Origin: Salinimicrobium soli
GTDB taxonomy: Bacteria; Bacteroidota; Bacteroidia; Flavobacteriales; Flavobacteriaceae
Reading direction: 5' to 3'
DNA: 64,000 bases
Assembly (NCBI RefSeq): GCF_048323655.1
Contig: NZ_JBLUWW010000003.1
Coordinates: 248,001 to 312,000 of the forward strand
The translations under genes and the position numbers were made by a program. The notes under the pieces are model-generated. The model was not told where the DNA came from and ran no database searches. It saw only the letters and a program-made list of their open reading frames with translations. Positions 9,144 through 17,600 of the stretch are shown piece after piece (position 1 is the first letter of the stretch; every line of letters begins with the position of its first letter).

Positions 9144-10247
9144 GATCTGGGCCAGAGAACTTAGAAAATGATCGTGTACCTCTTCCGCTGAAAGTATTTT
9201 TCCTTTCTTTTGGGCAGAAGCAGCCAGATCATGACCTGCCATAGTGGCCTGCATACGCTGTTTCGGAGTCCCGTGATGTAATTCGAAATCAAACGAACAA
9301 TCCCCGGCCTGGAAGAACAGTTTCAAAAATTCTGTGGTCCTTTTCCAGTTCAGGGTAGCACCACGCTTGTGTGTCATGTAATAGGCTGAAAAGAAATCGG
9401 CTTCCAATTCTATTTGCCGGGTTTCCTCAGCGGGAGTTTCAAAACTTCCTGCAGGATACCAGGAATTATAATTTTCTATCTGTATCTGGTGGATCCATTC
9501 GTGGGTGAGGATGCCGGTCCAGGCAATAGTGGGTTCAATGCCGGCTTCCACAAACATTTGGATAAGACCGTCACCTATAACGATCAATCCTCCCGGCGCA
9601 GAATAACCTTCACTGGAGAAGATTGGAGATTCTGGTAGCACCGGAGACTGCTGGTTTAATAATAGCATTTCATCAGCAATACGATACAGGTCCTCCAGGG
9701 ATACGTCATCAAAGATCATTCTTGACAGGAGCTTCACAATTTCTTCCCTGTCATTTAAAGTCTCATTGTGTTGCCCCCGGACCTCTACTTCACCCTCCAT
9801 GTCCCAGAATCGCGCAAGATCCTTTGAAATACGATTTACCAGGGAGGAGTACTCCCCATCAGGGCCAAAATATTGATCTCCGTCGAGATCCAACCGTGAA
9901 GCATAATGATTCAGGGAGAGGTACCTGGTGAAGTTATCGGTAGCTATAGGATCAGATGCCAATTGAGTGAAATGCTTCCATTGTACCTCTGAAAATGCGG
10001 TTGCGCCACATTCCGGAGAAGGTGTTTCGGGATAGACCAGCTCCTTAAGATTTTCATTAAAGAGAAAATCACTTTGAACACAATCTTTATTTGTTTCAGA
10101 AGTTCTGCCGGGGTTCGAAAAAGTAGCAGTAAAATTCAAATGTCCCAATTGGGCAGGTCCCTCCTGGATTACTTCAGGCTGGCAGGAGAAAAGTAAAAGA
10201 ACAGAGATGCAGGTAACCGTAGGTTTATTGGAAAAGAATAAGGCCAT
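9138..10247 (-). CDS. Putative zincin-type metallopeptidase lipoprotein
   Basis: The chosen ATG at 10247 gives 369 residues and a clean lipoprotein signal (LLLFSC, lipid cysteine at 22); a TTG at 10268 would add seven residues. The C-terminal part holds HEWIH (H249, H253) and a downstream ELEADFFSAYY segment supplying a probable third ligand (E282), the layout of a gluzincin-like active site. The N-terminal half is unassigned. I cannot place it in a named peptidase family. It is presumably anchored in the outer or inner membrane, facing the periplasm or surface. It stands alone between convergent YrdC and an OmpA gene. Confidence 0.65.
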   Translation of the reverse strand: MALFFSNKPTVTCISVLLLFSCQPEVIQEGPAQLGHLNFTATFSNPGRTSETNKDCVQSDFLFNENLKELVYPETPSPECGATAFSEVQWKHFTQLASDPIATDNFTRYLSLNHYASRLDLDGDQYFGPDGEYSSLVNRISKDLARFWDMEGEVEVRGQHNETLNDREEIVKLLSRMIFDDVSLEDLYRIADEMLLLNQQSPVLPESPIFSSEGYSAPGGLIVIGDGLIQMFVEAGIEPTIAWTGILTHEWIHQIQIENYNSWYPAGSFETPAEETRQIELEADFFSAYYMTHKRGATLNWKRTTEFLKLFFQAGDCSFDFELHHGTPKQRMQATMAGHDLAASAQKKGKILSAEEVHDHFLSSLAQIL

Positions 10248-10341
10248 AACAGGAAATATTAAGTTCAACTTGGGGATGCGCTAAAAGTATCTAAAACCTG
10301 TTTTTTGAAACCCTAAAATTTTGATAATTAACATGTTAAAT

Positions 10342-10370
10342 AAAAAAAGACCCGGCTATTGCCGGGTCTT
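10342..10370 (-). terminator. Rho-independent terminator of the OmpA-family gene
   Basis: A perfect 10-bp stem (10347-10356 with 10361-10370, sequence AAGACCCGGC and its complement) encloses a TATT loop. The A run at 10342-10348 becomes the U tract on the minus strand. It lies 24 bases beyond the stop of the leftward OmpA gene. Confidence 0.9.
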
Positions 10371-10393
10371 AATCTTATAAAAGGAAAATCAGC

Positions 10394-11227
10394 TTATTTT
10401 GCAGTTTTCATTCCTTCTTCGATCAGGTTGTAGAACTGATCAAGTTTAGGAAGGATCACGATACGTGTTCTTCTGTTCTTAGCTCTTCCTTCAGCAGTTT
10501 CGTTTGTTGCAACCGGCACATAGTAGCTTCTTCCGGCAGCAGTCATTCTTTGTGGCTGTACTCCAAAATCTTCCTGAAGTACACGAACTACAGAAGTTGC
10601 TCTTTTTACAGAAAGATCCCAGTTGTCCTGAAGAACTGCGTTTCTAATCGGCTTGTCATCAGTGTGACCTTCCACCATAAACTCGATGTCTGGACGGTTC
10701 TTCACTACTGTAGCAACTTTTCCTAACACTTCTTTAGCACGGTCAGATACATTGTATTTTCCGCTTTCGAAAAGAAGTTTGTCAGAAATAGATACGTAAA
10801 CAACACCTTTTTCAACGTTGATCTGAATATCTTCATCACTCATGTTTCCAAGCACTCCTTTAAGGCTGGTAACTAAAGCAAGAGTAACAGAGTCTTTCTT
10901 ATTTATGGCATCCTGCATACGCTGGATCTTCATATCTTTTTCTTTGATGCTTTCCAGGGAACGCTCCAAATTCTCAGCCTCCTTTTTAGAAAGGGTAGCA
11001 AGATCTCCCACGTTGTTCAATAAAGCAGAGTTTTGATTGCTCAGCATACCGATTTGTTGGTTCAATCTCTCTTTTTCTTCTAAACAAGAGTTTAGCTTGA
11101 CCGTTGCTGTGTTCAACTTGTCCTGAGTTTCTTTTTGTTGGGCTTCAAGCTCGGCATATTTCTTCTGTGATACACAAGAAGAAAGTAGGAGGGCACAGGT
11201 AGCCGATAAAAGCATGATTTTCTTCAT
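10394..11227 (-). CDS. OmpA family peptidoglycan-binding lipoprotein
   Basis: About 277 residues. The ATG at 11227 begins a lipoprotein signal MKKIMLLSATCALLLSSC; the three codons before it would need a TTG start and are not needed. Residues about 25-115 are a coiled coil rich in E, Q and K. The C-terminal OmpA domain has the TDDKPIRNAVLQDNWDLSVKRA-type ligand site (D and R contacting diaminopimelate) and ends in NRRTRIVILP. It should tether the envelope to peptidoglycan. It is monocistronic with its own terminator. Confidence 0.9.
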   Translation of the reverse strand: MKKIMLLSATCALLLSSCVSQKKYAELEAQQKETQDKLNTATVKLNSCLEEKERLNQQIGMLSNQNSALLNNVGDLATLSKKEAENLERSLESIKEKDMKIQRMQDAINKKDSVTLALVTSLKGVLGNMSDEDIQINVEKGVVYVSISDKLLFESGKYNVSDRAKEVLGKVATVVKNRPDIEFMVEGHTDDKPIRNAVLQDNWDLSVKRATSVVRVLQEDFGVQPQRMTAAGRSYYVPVATNETAEGRAKNRRTRIVILPKLDQFYNLIEEGMKTAK

Positions 11228-11319
11228 AATTGTCAATTGTTGTTTTTAATTGTTAAACGTTTCAAAAATACAAAAAGTTGGGTCCCTGTAAAATTATAAT
11301 GGTACTTTAATTAAAGATT

Positions 11320-12312
11320 TTACAGATCGCCAAACCTTCTTGCTCTTTCCAAGAAATATGCCAAAACAACGGAGGTTTTTGAATAATATTTTCTCCCCTT
11401 TGAAAGGTTTTTTCTTTTTCTTAAAAAAAGTTTAAAATGAGTATAAAAACTGAAGTGAGCCTGGAGGATGGCCAGTAAATGTCGGGGCTTTAGCTCCACC
11501 AAAAATTTCAGTCCTGCGAGGGCATCCAGAACGAGACGGGAAAAAATGAGGAAAAAAACACTTCCATTAGGAGCATTTTTGAGAAGTGCGTAGAGACTAT
11601 TCCTAAAATTATAGAAAGTTTTCTTCGGATTCATACTATTTAAGGTGCCACCGCCGAGGTGAAAAACACTTGAATCTCCCACTGCTTTGACCTTTTTACC
11701 CAGGTTAAAAAGTCTCCAGCACAGGTCAATTTCTTCTTGGTGGGCAAAAAAGTCTTCATCAAACTGACCGGCCCGGTAAAAGTCTTCTCTTCGGATAGCC
11801 ATACAGGCACCGCTCGCCCAAAAGATATCTATTGTGTCGTTATATTGCCCTTCGTCCTTTTCCAGGGTGTCAAAAATACGTCCCCGGCAATAGGGATAAC
11901 CAAACCTGTCTATAAAACCACCTGCAGCACCGGCATATTCAAAAAAGTCTTTTTTACGGTAGTCTAAGATCTTTGGCTGTGCAGCTGCCGTTTCGGGTGA
12001 AGTGTCAAAAACCTGTTTTAAAGGAGGGATCCAACCCGGAGTGACCTCCACGTCGCTATTGAGTAAAATAAAGATATCTTCCTTCAGGTGCTGTAACGCA
12101 TCATTATATCCTTTAGCAAATCCGCCGTTGACTTCATTGTGGATAATCTCCACTTCAGGAAAGTATTTGTGCAAATATTCTACAGAATCATCGGTAGAAG
12201 CATTGTCGGCCACGTAGATCTTAGCTTCGGGGGAATGCTTAACCACAGAAGGAAGGAATTGCTCCAGGAGATGTCTTCCGTTCCAGTTGAGTATTACTAC
12301 AGCGATTTTCAC
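11320..12312 (-). CDS. Glycosyltransferase family 2 protein
   Basis: A 330-residue GT-A fold sugar transferase of the rhamnosyltransferase-like subgroup. It opens with MKIAVVILNWNG from a GTG start at 12312 and has the nucleotide-sugar binding NASTDDS, the metal-binding ILLNSDVEVTPGW and the acceptor segment FDEDFFAHQEEIDLCWR. A hydrophobic patch near residues 245-265 may associate with the membrane. No polysaccharide cluster surrounds it, so the product (lipopolysaccharide, glycoprotein or exopolysaccharide) is not known. Confidence 0.88.
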   Translation of the reverse strand: MKIAVVILNWNGRHLLEQFLPSVVKHSPEAKIYVADNASTDDSVEYLHKYFPEVEIIHNEVNGGFAKGYNDALQHLKEDIFILLNSDVEVTPGWIPPLKQVFDTSPETAAAQPKILDYRKKDFFEYAGAAGGFIDRFGYPYCRGRIFDTLEKDEGQYNDTIDIFWASGACMAIRREDFYRAGQFDEDFFAHQEEIDLCWRLFNLGKKVKAVGDSSVFHLGGGTLNSMNPKKTFYNFRNSLYALLKNAPNGSVFFLIFSRLVLDALAGLKFLVELKPRHLLAILQAHFSFYTHFKLFLRKRKNLSKGRKYYSKTSVVLAYFLERARRFGDL

Positions 12313-12364
12313 AGCTGCAAATTAACATAAAATAATGTTCCGGAAAGTAGGCAGGCTCAAAACC

Positions 12365-12808
12365 TTAATTCCAGTCGGGGAGGTGGGGCAAAAAATGATA
12401 TTTTTCCTGCTCATAATCCAGTTGGCAGTAGAAATGCTGCAGCCCGTTGGTGACCATCAAAAAAGTGGCTTTTAGAGTGAGGTTGTAGCGGGCTATCTGG
12501 TCAAAGGTATCCTGAGTAATAGGGACAGAGGCTGCTTTGCATTCGACAACCAGGTGAATGGAGCCATCGGGATTGTAAGCCAGAATATCATACCGCTTTA
12601 CCAGGTCATGGATTTTCAGTTGTTTCTCGACATTAAGCAGACTTTTCGGGAAATTCTTTTCATGCAACAGGAACTGGACCGTGTTTTGCCGTACCCATTC
12701 TTCGGGAGTGAGCACCACAAACTTTTTCCGCAGTTCGTCAAAAACGGCTATTTTATTTTCGCTATTTTTGAACCGGAACGTGTAATCGGGAAAGTTCAGT
12801 TTTTGCAT
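12365..12808 (-). CDS. HsdR N-terminal-like (PD-(D/E)XK) small protein
   Basis: A 147-residue protein resembling only the N-terminal nuclease domain of type I restriction R subunits. The nuclease-like core is KRYDILAYN (D74) and VVECKA (E89, K91), matching D...ExK. There is no motor domain and no HsdM or HsdS gene nearby, so this is not a restriction system. It is divergent from holA with 64 bases between the starts. DNA or RNA processing is conceivable but unproven. Confidence 0.75.
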   Translation of the reverse strand: MQKLNFPDYTFRFKNSENKIAVFDELRKKFVVLTPEEWVRQNTVQFLLHEKNFPKSLLNVEKQLKIHDLVKRYDILAYNPDGSIHLVVECKAASVPITQDTFDQIARYNLTLKATFLMVTNGLQHFYCQLDYEQEKYHFLPHLPDWN

Positions 12809-12872
12809 GCGCCAAAAATAGGATTTTTCAGCAGAATTCTTCCGCAGTGAGACTCCTCAAAAATCAGAATGA

Positions 12873-13877
12873 ATGGACGAAGTTAAAAGTATAGTTACCG
12901 CCATCAAAAAAGGGGATATTAAACCTATCTACTTTTTAATGGGTGAGGAACCATATTTTATAGATAAAATAGCCGATTTTATTGAAGATAACGTGTTGAG
13001 GGAAGACGAAAAGGGCTTCAATCAGATGGTGTTATATGGCCGCGATGTAACTGTTGATGATATTGTGGGAAATGCGAAACGCTATCCCATGATGGCAGAG
13101 CGGCAGGTCATTATTGTAAAAGAGGCCCAGGACCTTTCAAGAACCATTGAGCAATTGGTGAATTATGCTGAAAATCCACAACCTTCTACCGTACTTGTGA
13201 TCTGTTACAAGTATAAAAAGCTCGATAAGCGGAAAAAACTTCATAAGGCAATCAGCAAGAATGGTGTTCTATATGAGAATAAAAGGCTCTATGAAAATCA
13301 GGTGGCAGATTGGATCCGTAAAGAACTGCAAGGCCGGCACTACCAGATAGCGCCTAAGGCGGCTCAAATGCTGGTAGAGTTTTTGGGAACCGACCTGAGC
13401 AAGATCGATAATGAACTTCAGAAATTACAACTGGTCTGCCGCGAGGGAACTAATATTACACCAGAGATCATCGAAGAAAATATTGGGATAAGTAAGGATT
13501 TCAATAATTTTGAACTTCGGAAGGCGATTGGGATGAGAGATGAGGTCAAAGCGCACCAGATCGTTAATTATTTTTCTCAGAACCCGAAAGATAACCCAAT
13601 GGTAATGACGGTTTCCCTGCTCTTTAGCTTCTTTTCGCAACTGCTGCAGTATCATGGGCTCAATGATAAGTCTAAAAGTAATGTGGCAAAGGCGCTTAAA
13701 GTGAATCCTTATTTTGTAAGTGATTATTCAATTGCAGCCGGAAATTATCCCATGAAAAAAGTGAGTCAGATCGTTTCTTATTTGAGAGAGGCAGATGTAC
13801 AAAGCAAGGGAGTGGGAGCAGCAAACGTTCCCCAGGGAGATCTATTAAAAGAATTGTTGGTCAAGGTAATGCGATAA
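12873..13877 (+). CDS. holA: DNA polymerase III subunit delta
   Basis: A 334-residue clamp-loader delta subunit, the wrench that opens the beta clamp. The N-terminal domain carries the family segment KPIYFLMGEEPYFID and lacks a functional Walker A, as expected. The middle RKELQGRHYQIAPKAA... and TDLSKIDNELQKL segments and the C-terminal collar are in the usual order and the length matches family size. It lies 2 bases before menA, so both are probably cotranscribed. Confidence 0.9.
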   Translation: MDEVKSIVTAIKKGDIKPIYFLMGEEPYFIDKIADFIEDNVLREDEKGFNQMVLYGRDVTVDDIVGNAKRYPMMAERQVIIVKEAQDLSRTIEQLVNYAENPQPSTVLVICYKYKKLDKRKKLHKAISKNGVLYENKRLYENQVADWIRKELQGRHYQIAPKAAQMLVEFLGTDLSKIDNELQKLQLVCREGTNITPEIIEENIGISKDFNNFELRKAIGMRDEVKAHQIVNYFSQNPKDNPMVMTVSLLFSFFSQLLQYHGLNDKSKSNVAKALKVNPYFVSDYSIAAGNYPMKKVSQIVSYLREADVQSKGVGAANVPQGDLLKELLVKVMR

Positions 13878-13879
13878 GT

Positions 13880-14779
13880 ATGACAAATTTAACATCCTGG
13901 ATCAGTGCAGCCAGATTAAGAACCCTTCCGTTGTCCATTTCCGGGATATTAGTGGGGAGTTCTATTGCAGTGGCGCAAGGCTCTTTCAATGCCGTAATTT
14001 TTTCACTGGCACTGGCCACCACTTTAGGTTTGCAGATTCTTTCCAATTTCGCCAATGACTACGGCGATTTTGTGAAAGGAACCGATAATGAGGATCGGGT
14101 TGGACCTGAGCGGGCTCTTCAGAGTGGATTGATCACCAAAGAGGAGATGTTTTGGGGAATGGTAGGGACCGCAGTGGTGACCTTTTTCTTCGCACTGGCT
14201 CTTATTTTTATTGCCTTTGGTGTAAACAGCCTCTATACATTACTGTTTCTGGTCTTAGGTATAGCGGCTATTGCTGCGGCAGTGAAATACACGGTTGGAG
14301 AATCGGCTTATGGGTATAAAGGGCTGGGAGACCTGTTCGTTTTTCTCTTTTTTGGAATAGTAGGAGTCTATGGTTGTTATTTTCTTTATTCTTTAAAATG
14401 GGATTGGACAGTTCTCTTACCATCTTTCACTATTGGTTTATTAAGTGCCGGAGTCCTCAATCTTAATAATATGAGAGACCGTATTTCTGATGCCAAAGCC
14501 GGGAAGAATACTTTGGTGGTAAAAATGGGGGCAGAGAGAGCAAGGAAATATCACTATTTTTTGATCCTTACTGCGTTTACGACCCTTATTTTGTACACCG
14601 CTTTAACCTTCACCGGGATTGAAGATCTCATTTATTTAGTGGCTTTTGTTCCCCTTTTACAACATTTGCAAAGGGTAATGGAGAATAAAGATCCTGAGCA
14701 ACTCGATCCGGAATTAAAGAAACTGGCTCTTAGCACCTTCCTGTTGGCACTTCTTTTTGGGCTTGGACAGATATTATAA
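13880..14779 (+). CDS. menA: 1,4-dihydroxy-2-naphthoate polyprenyltransferase
   Basis: A 299-residue UbiA-superfamily membrane enzyme that attaches the polyprenyl tail to DHNA to give demethylmenaquinone. It shows eight or nine hydrophobic helices. The first aspartate-rich motif is NDYGDFVKGTD and the second NNMRDRISDAKAGKNT, both required for Mg-diphosphate binding. The start lies 2 bases after holA. The other menaquinone genes here are menC at 15556 and menE at 17601; menF, menD, menB and menH are not in the window. Confidence 0.92.
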   Translation: MTNLTSWISAARLRTLPLSISGILVGSSIAVAQGSFNAVIFSLALATTLGLQILSNFANDYGDFVKGTDNEDRVGPERALQSGLITKEEMFWGMVGTAVVTFFFALALIFIAFGVNSLYTLLFLVLGIAAIAAAVKYTVGESAYGYKGLGDLFVFLFFGIVGVYGCYFLYSLKWDWTVLLPSFTIGLLSAGVLNLNNMRDRISDAKAGKNTLVVKMGAERARKYHYFLILTAFTTLILYTALTFTGIEDLIYLVAFVPLLQHLQRVMENKDPEQLDPELKKLALSTFLLALLFGLGQIL

Positions 14780-14845
14780 AGCTTCCATTTTCAATTTTAA
14801 CAGATCTGGAACTTTTTTGTAATTTGTGATTAAAAGAACCTCATC

Positions 14846-15526
14846 ATGAAAATAACCCATTACGCGCACAGTACTTTCGGAATTGAAGTCAAAGGCAAAC
14901 ATCTTTTGGTCGACCCTTTTATCACCGGAAACGAAAAGGTGAAGGACAAATTCGATATTAACGAGCTAAAGGCAGATTACATTTTGTTGACCCATGCCCA
15001 CCAGGATCATACCCTGGATGCCGAGGCTATTGCAAAAAGGACCGGTGCAGTGATCGTCAGTAATTTTGAGATCACTTCTCATTATGAAAAGAAAGGGATC
15101 GAAGTACATCCTATGAATCATGGAGGAAACTGGAGTTTTGAATTCGGAAATTTAAAATATGTCAATGCTATTCACACCAGTTCTTTTCCTGATGGTAGCT
15201 ACGGCGGCCAACCGGGCGGATTTGTAATTGAAGGAGAACATAAGAATATCTATATCGCCGGCGATACTGCGCTCACAATGGATATGAAGTTGATCCCGAT
15301 GCAAACCAAGCTGGATCTCGCTATATTACCAATTGGTGATAACTTCACTATGGGCGTTGAAGATGCGATCGTAGCAAGTGATTTCGTTGAGTGTGATAAA
15401 ATCCTGGGATGTCACTATGATACCTTTGGCTATATTGAAATAGACCACGAAGAGGCAAAAAGAAAATTCTACGAAAAAGGCAAAGATCTAATGCTGCTGG
15501 AACCCGGAGAAAGTATAGAGCTTTAA
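14846..15526 (+). CDS. Metal-dependent hydrolase, metallo-beta-lactamase fold (UPF0173 type)
   Basis: A 226-residue MBL-fold protein. The zinc motif is LTHAHQDHT near residues 49-57, with the further ligands H (in AIHTSSF), D (in IAGDTALT) and H (in GCHYDTFG). This matches the YtkL/UPF0173 family, whose substrate is unknown. It sits between menA (66 bases upstream) and menC (29 bases downstream) in the same direction, which suggests but does not prove a link with menaquinone synthesis. Confidence 0.88.
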   Translation: MKITHYAHSTFGIEVKGKHLLVDPFITGNEKVKDKFDINELKADYILLTHAHQDHTLDAEAIAKRTGAVIVSNFEITSHYEKKGIEVHPMNHGGNWSFEFGNLKYVNAIHTSSFPDGSYGGQPGGFVIEGEHKNIYIAGDTALTMDMKLIPMQTKLDLAILPIGDNFTMGVEDAIVASDFVECDKILGCHYDTFGYIEIDHEEAKRKFYEKGKDLMLLEPGESIEL

Positions 15527-15555
15527 ATTTTTCAATTTTCTGAAGATTTCACTAC

Positions 15556-16593
15556 ATGATCAACGCCTCCTACAAAAAATACATTCTCAATTTTAAAAGA
15601 CCGAGCGGGACTTCCCGCGGAATACTAACTACCAAAGAAACCTGGTTTCTTTTGTTGGAAGAAAATGGGAGACAAGGTATTGGAGAATGCGGTATTTTGC
15701 GCAGCCTGAGCTATGATGACCGTCCCGGTTATGAAGAGCAGCTGAAGTGGACCTGTGATAATATTCATCTGGGTCCGGAGAAACTTTGGGAGGAGCTAAA
15801 GGAATTTCCAAGTATTCAGTTTGGAGTGGAAATGGCATTCCGCTCTTTAAAAGCAGAATCTCCATTTCTGTTGTTTCCTTCAGATTTCACTGAAGGTTCC
15901 GAAGCTATTCCTATCAATGGTCTTGTCTGGATGGGCGAAGAAGCATTTATGAAAGAGCAGATCGTTCAGAAAATAGACCAGGGTTTTGATTGTATAAAGC
16001 TGAAGATTGGTGCGATAGATTTTGAGAAGGAAATGGGGCTCCTGAAGTTCATCAGAAAAGAATTTTCTGCGGAAGATATTGAGATCAGGGTAGACGCCAA
16101 CGGAGGATTCACACCGGCTGAAGCTTTGGAAAAACTGAAGGGCCTTAGTGACCTTCAACTTCATTCAATTGAACAACCGGTAAGACAGGGCCAGTTTGAA
16201 GTCATGGCAGATCTCTGCCAAAGATCACCGCTTCCCATTGCTCTGGATGAAGAACTAATCGGCGTGACTGATGTAACAAAGAAGAAGGAACTGCTACAAA
16301 CAATAAAGCCACAATATCTCATTTTTAAGCCCAGTCTTATTGGTGGGTTTCGTGGAACAGAAGAATGGAAATTGCTCGCAGAAGAGCAGGGAACAGGGTG
16401 GTGGATCACCAGTGCACTGGAAAGCAACGTGGGACTTAATGCCATTGCGCAATACACATATACTTTGCACAACCCAATGTCGCAGGGACTTGGAACAGGT
16501 GGTTTATATACCAATAATTTTGACAGCCCTTTAGAGGTGAAAAAAGGCCAACTGTGGTATGAACCTCACAAAGAATGGACATTTAACCTATAG
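15556..16593 (+). CDS. menC: o-Succinylbenzoate synthase
   Basis: A 345-residue enolase-superfamily enzyme that dehydrates SHCHC to o-succinylbenzoate. The acid/base lysines of the KxK motif are K148 and K150 (IKLKIG). Metal ligands are D180 (VDANGG), E206 (EQPV) and D231 (ALDEEL), and the second catalytic lysine is K258 (FKPSLIGG). All expected residues are present. It is followed after 5 bases by a CPBP protease gene and then menE. Confidence 0.93.
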   Translation: MINASYKKYILNFKRPSGTSRGILTTKETWFLLLEENGRQGIGECGILRSLSYDDRPGYEEQLKWTCDNIHLGPEKLWEELKEFPSIQFGVEMAFRSLKAESPFLLFPSDFTEGSEAIPINGLVWMGEEAFMKEQIVQKIDQGFDCIKLKIGAIDFEKEMGLLKFIRKEFSAEDIEIRVDANGGFTPAEALEKLKGLSDLQLHSIEQPVRQGQFEVMADLCQRSPLPIALDEELIGVTDVTKKKELLQTIKPQYLIFKPSLIGGFRGTEEWKLLAEEQGTGWWITSALESNVGLNAIAQYTYTLHNPMSQGLGTGGLYTNNFDSPLEVKKGQLWYEPHKEWTFNL

Positions 16594-16598
16594 AATCT

Positions 16599-17543
16599 AT
16601 GTTTATAGAACAGGCTTATAAAGTAAAACATGAATGGTGGCGTTATGCCATAGGAATTTTGATCGTTTTTGTAGCGGCGATCATTGGGCAGATCCCGTTC
16701 ACAGCTGCTGTTCTTTTAAAGGGAGGGTTTGAAATTCTCAATATGACCGAATCAGAAATGCTACGCGTTCTGGATTCTAACCTCAGCCTTTTCTTATTGC
16801 TGTTGTCCTTCGCCGTCGCTTTGGTGGGGATGTTCCTGGTGATTCGTTTGTTACACAGGCAAACCATCAGGGAAGCTACTACCTCCCGAAAAAAGGTAGA
16901 TTGGAAACGAATTTTTTTCGGCTTTGGTCTCGTCGCCATTTTTACGATCGTTGGAACAATTATAGATTACAACCTAAGGCCTGAAGATTTTCTATGGAAC
17001 TTCCGTTTAGGACCATTTTTGGGACTCGCTGTGATAGCTATACTAATGGTGCCCCTTCAAACCAGTTTAGAGGAATATGTCTTCCGCGGGTATTTGATGC
17101 AAGGCCTGGGAGTGCTTTCCGGAAATCGCTGGTTTCCTTTGCTCACCACTTCTGTGATCTTCGGAAGTCTTCACCTGTGGAATCCCGAGGTTGATAAACT
17201 GGGATATATTATCATGGTGTATTATATTGGAACCGGGCTTTTACTGGGGATCATGACGCTGATGGATGAAGGAATGGAACTGGCATTGGGATTTCATGCC
17301 GGTAATAACCTGGTGGGGGCGATGCTCGTCACTGCCGATTGGACAGCCTTTCAAACCAATTCCATTTTAAAGGATGTATCCGATCCTACAGGAGGGGGAA
17401 TGGAACTGGTAGCTCCTATTCTGATAGTATACCCGATCTTTCTCTTTATCATGGCCAGGACCTATCGCTGGAAAGACTGGAAGCACAAGCTTTTTGGGAA
17501 AGTCACCCCTCCCGAATCCTTAAAGTTTTCTGAAGAAATTTAG
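16599..17543 (+). CDS. CPBP family intramembrane glutamic endopeptidase
   Basis: A 314-residue membrane protein with about eight hydrophobic helices. The Rce1-like motif appears as SLEEYVFRGYLMQGL (EExxxR) with FGSLHLWN and FHAGNNLVGAML supplying the later conserved histidines and asparagine. Family members cleave or process membrane-associated peptides. Its position inside the menC-menE run, 5 bases after menC, may be passive; no direct role in quinone synthesis is known to me. Confidence 0.88.
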   Translation: MFIEQAYKVKHEWWRYAIGILIVFVAAIIGQIPFTAAVLLKGGFEILNMTESEMLRVLDSNLSLFLLLLSFAVALVGMFLVIRLLHRQTIREATTSRKKVDWKRIFFGFGLVAIFTIVGTIIDYNLRPEDFLWNFRLGPFLGLAVIAILMVPLQTSLEEYVFRGYLMQGLGVLSGNRWFPLLTTSVIFGSLHLWNPEVDKLGYIIMVYYIGTGLLLGIMTLMDEGMELALGFHAGNNLVGAMLVTADWTAFQTNSILKDVSDPTGGGMELVAPILIVYPIFLFIMARTYRWKDWKHKLFGKVTPPESLKFSEEI

Positions 17544-17600
17544 TTTCCAGCTTCAAATTGGTAACTTTAGGTTTTAGCGAGTTAAACTTTAACTAATGTT

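Noticed and set aside
12365..12808. Type I restriction system
   Set aside because: Only an HsdR-N-like domain is present, with no motor, methylase or specificity gene.
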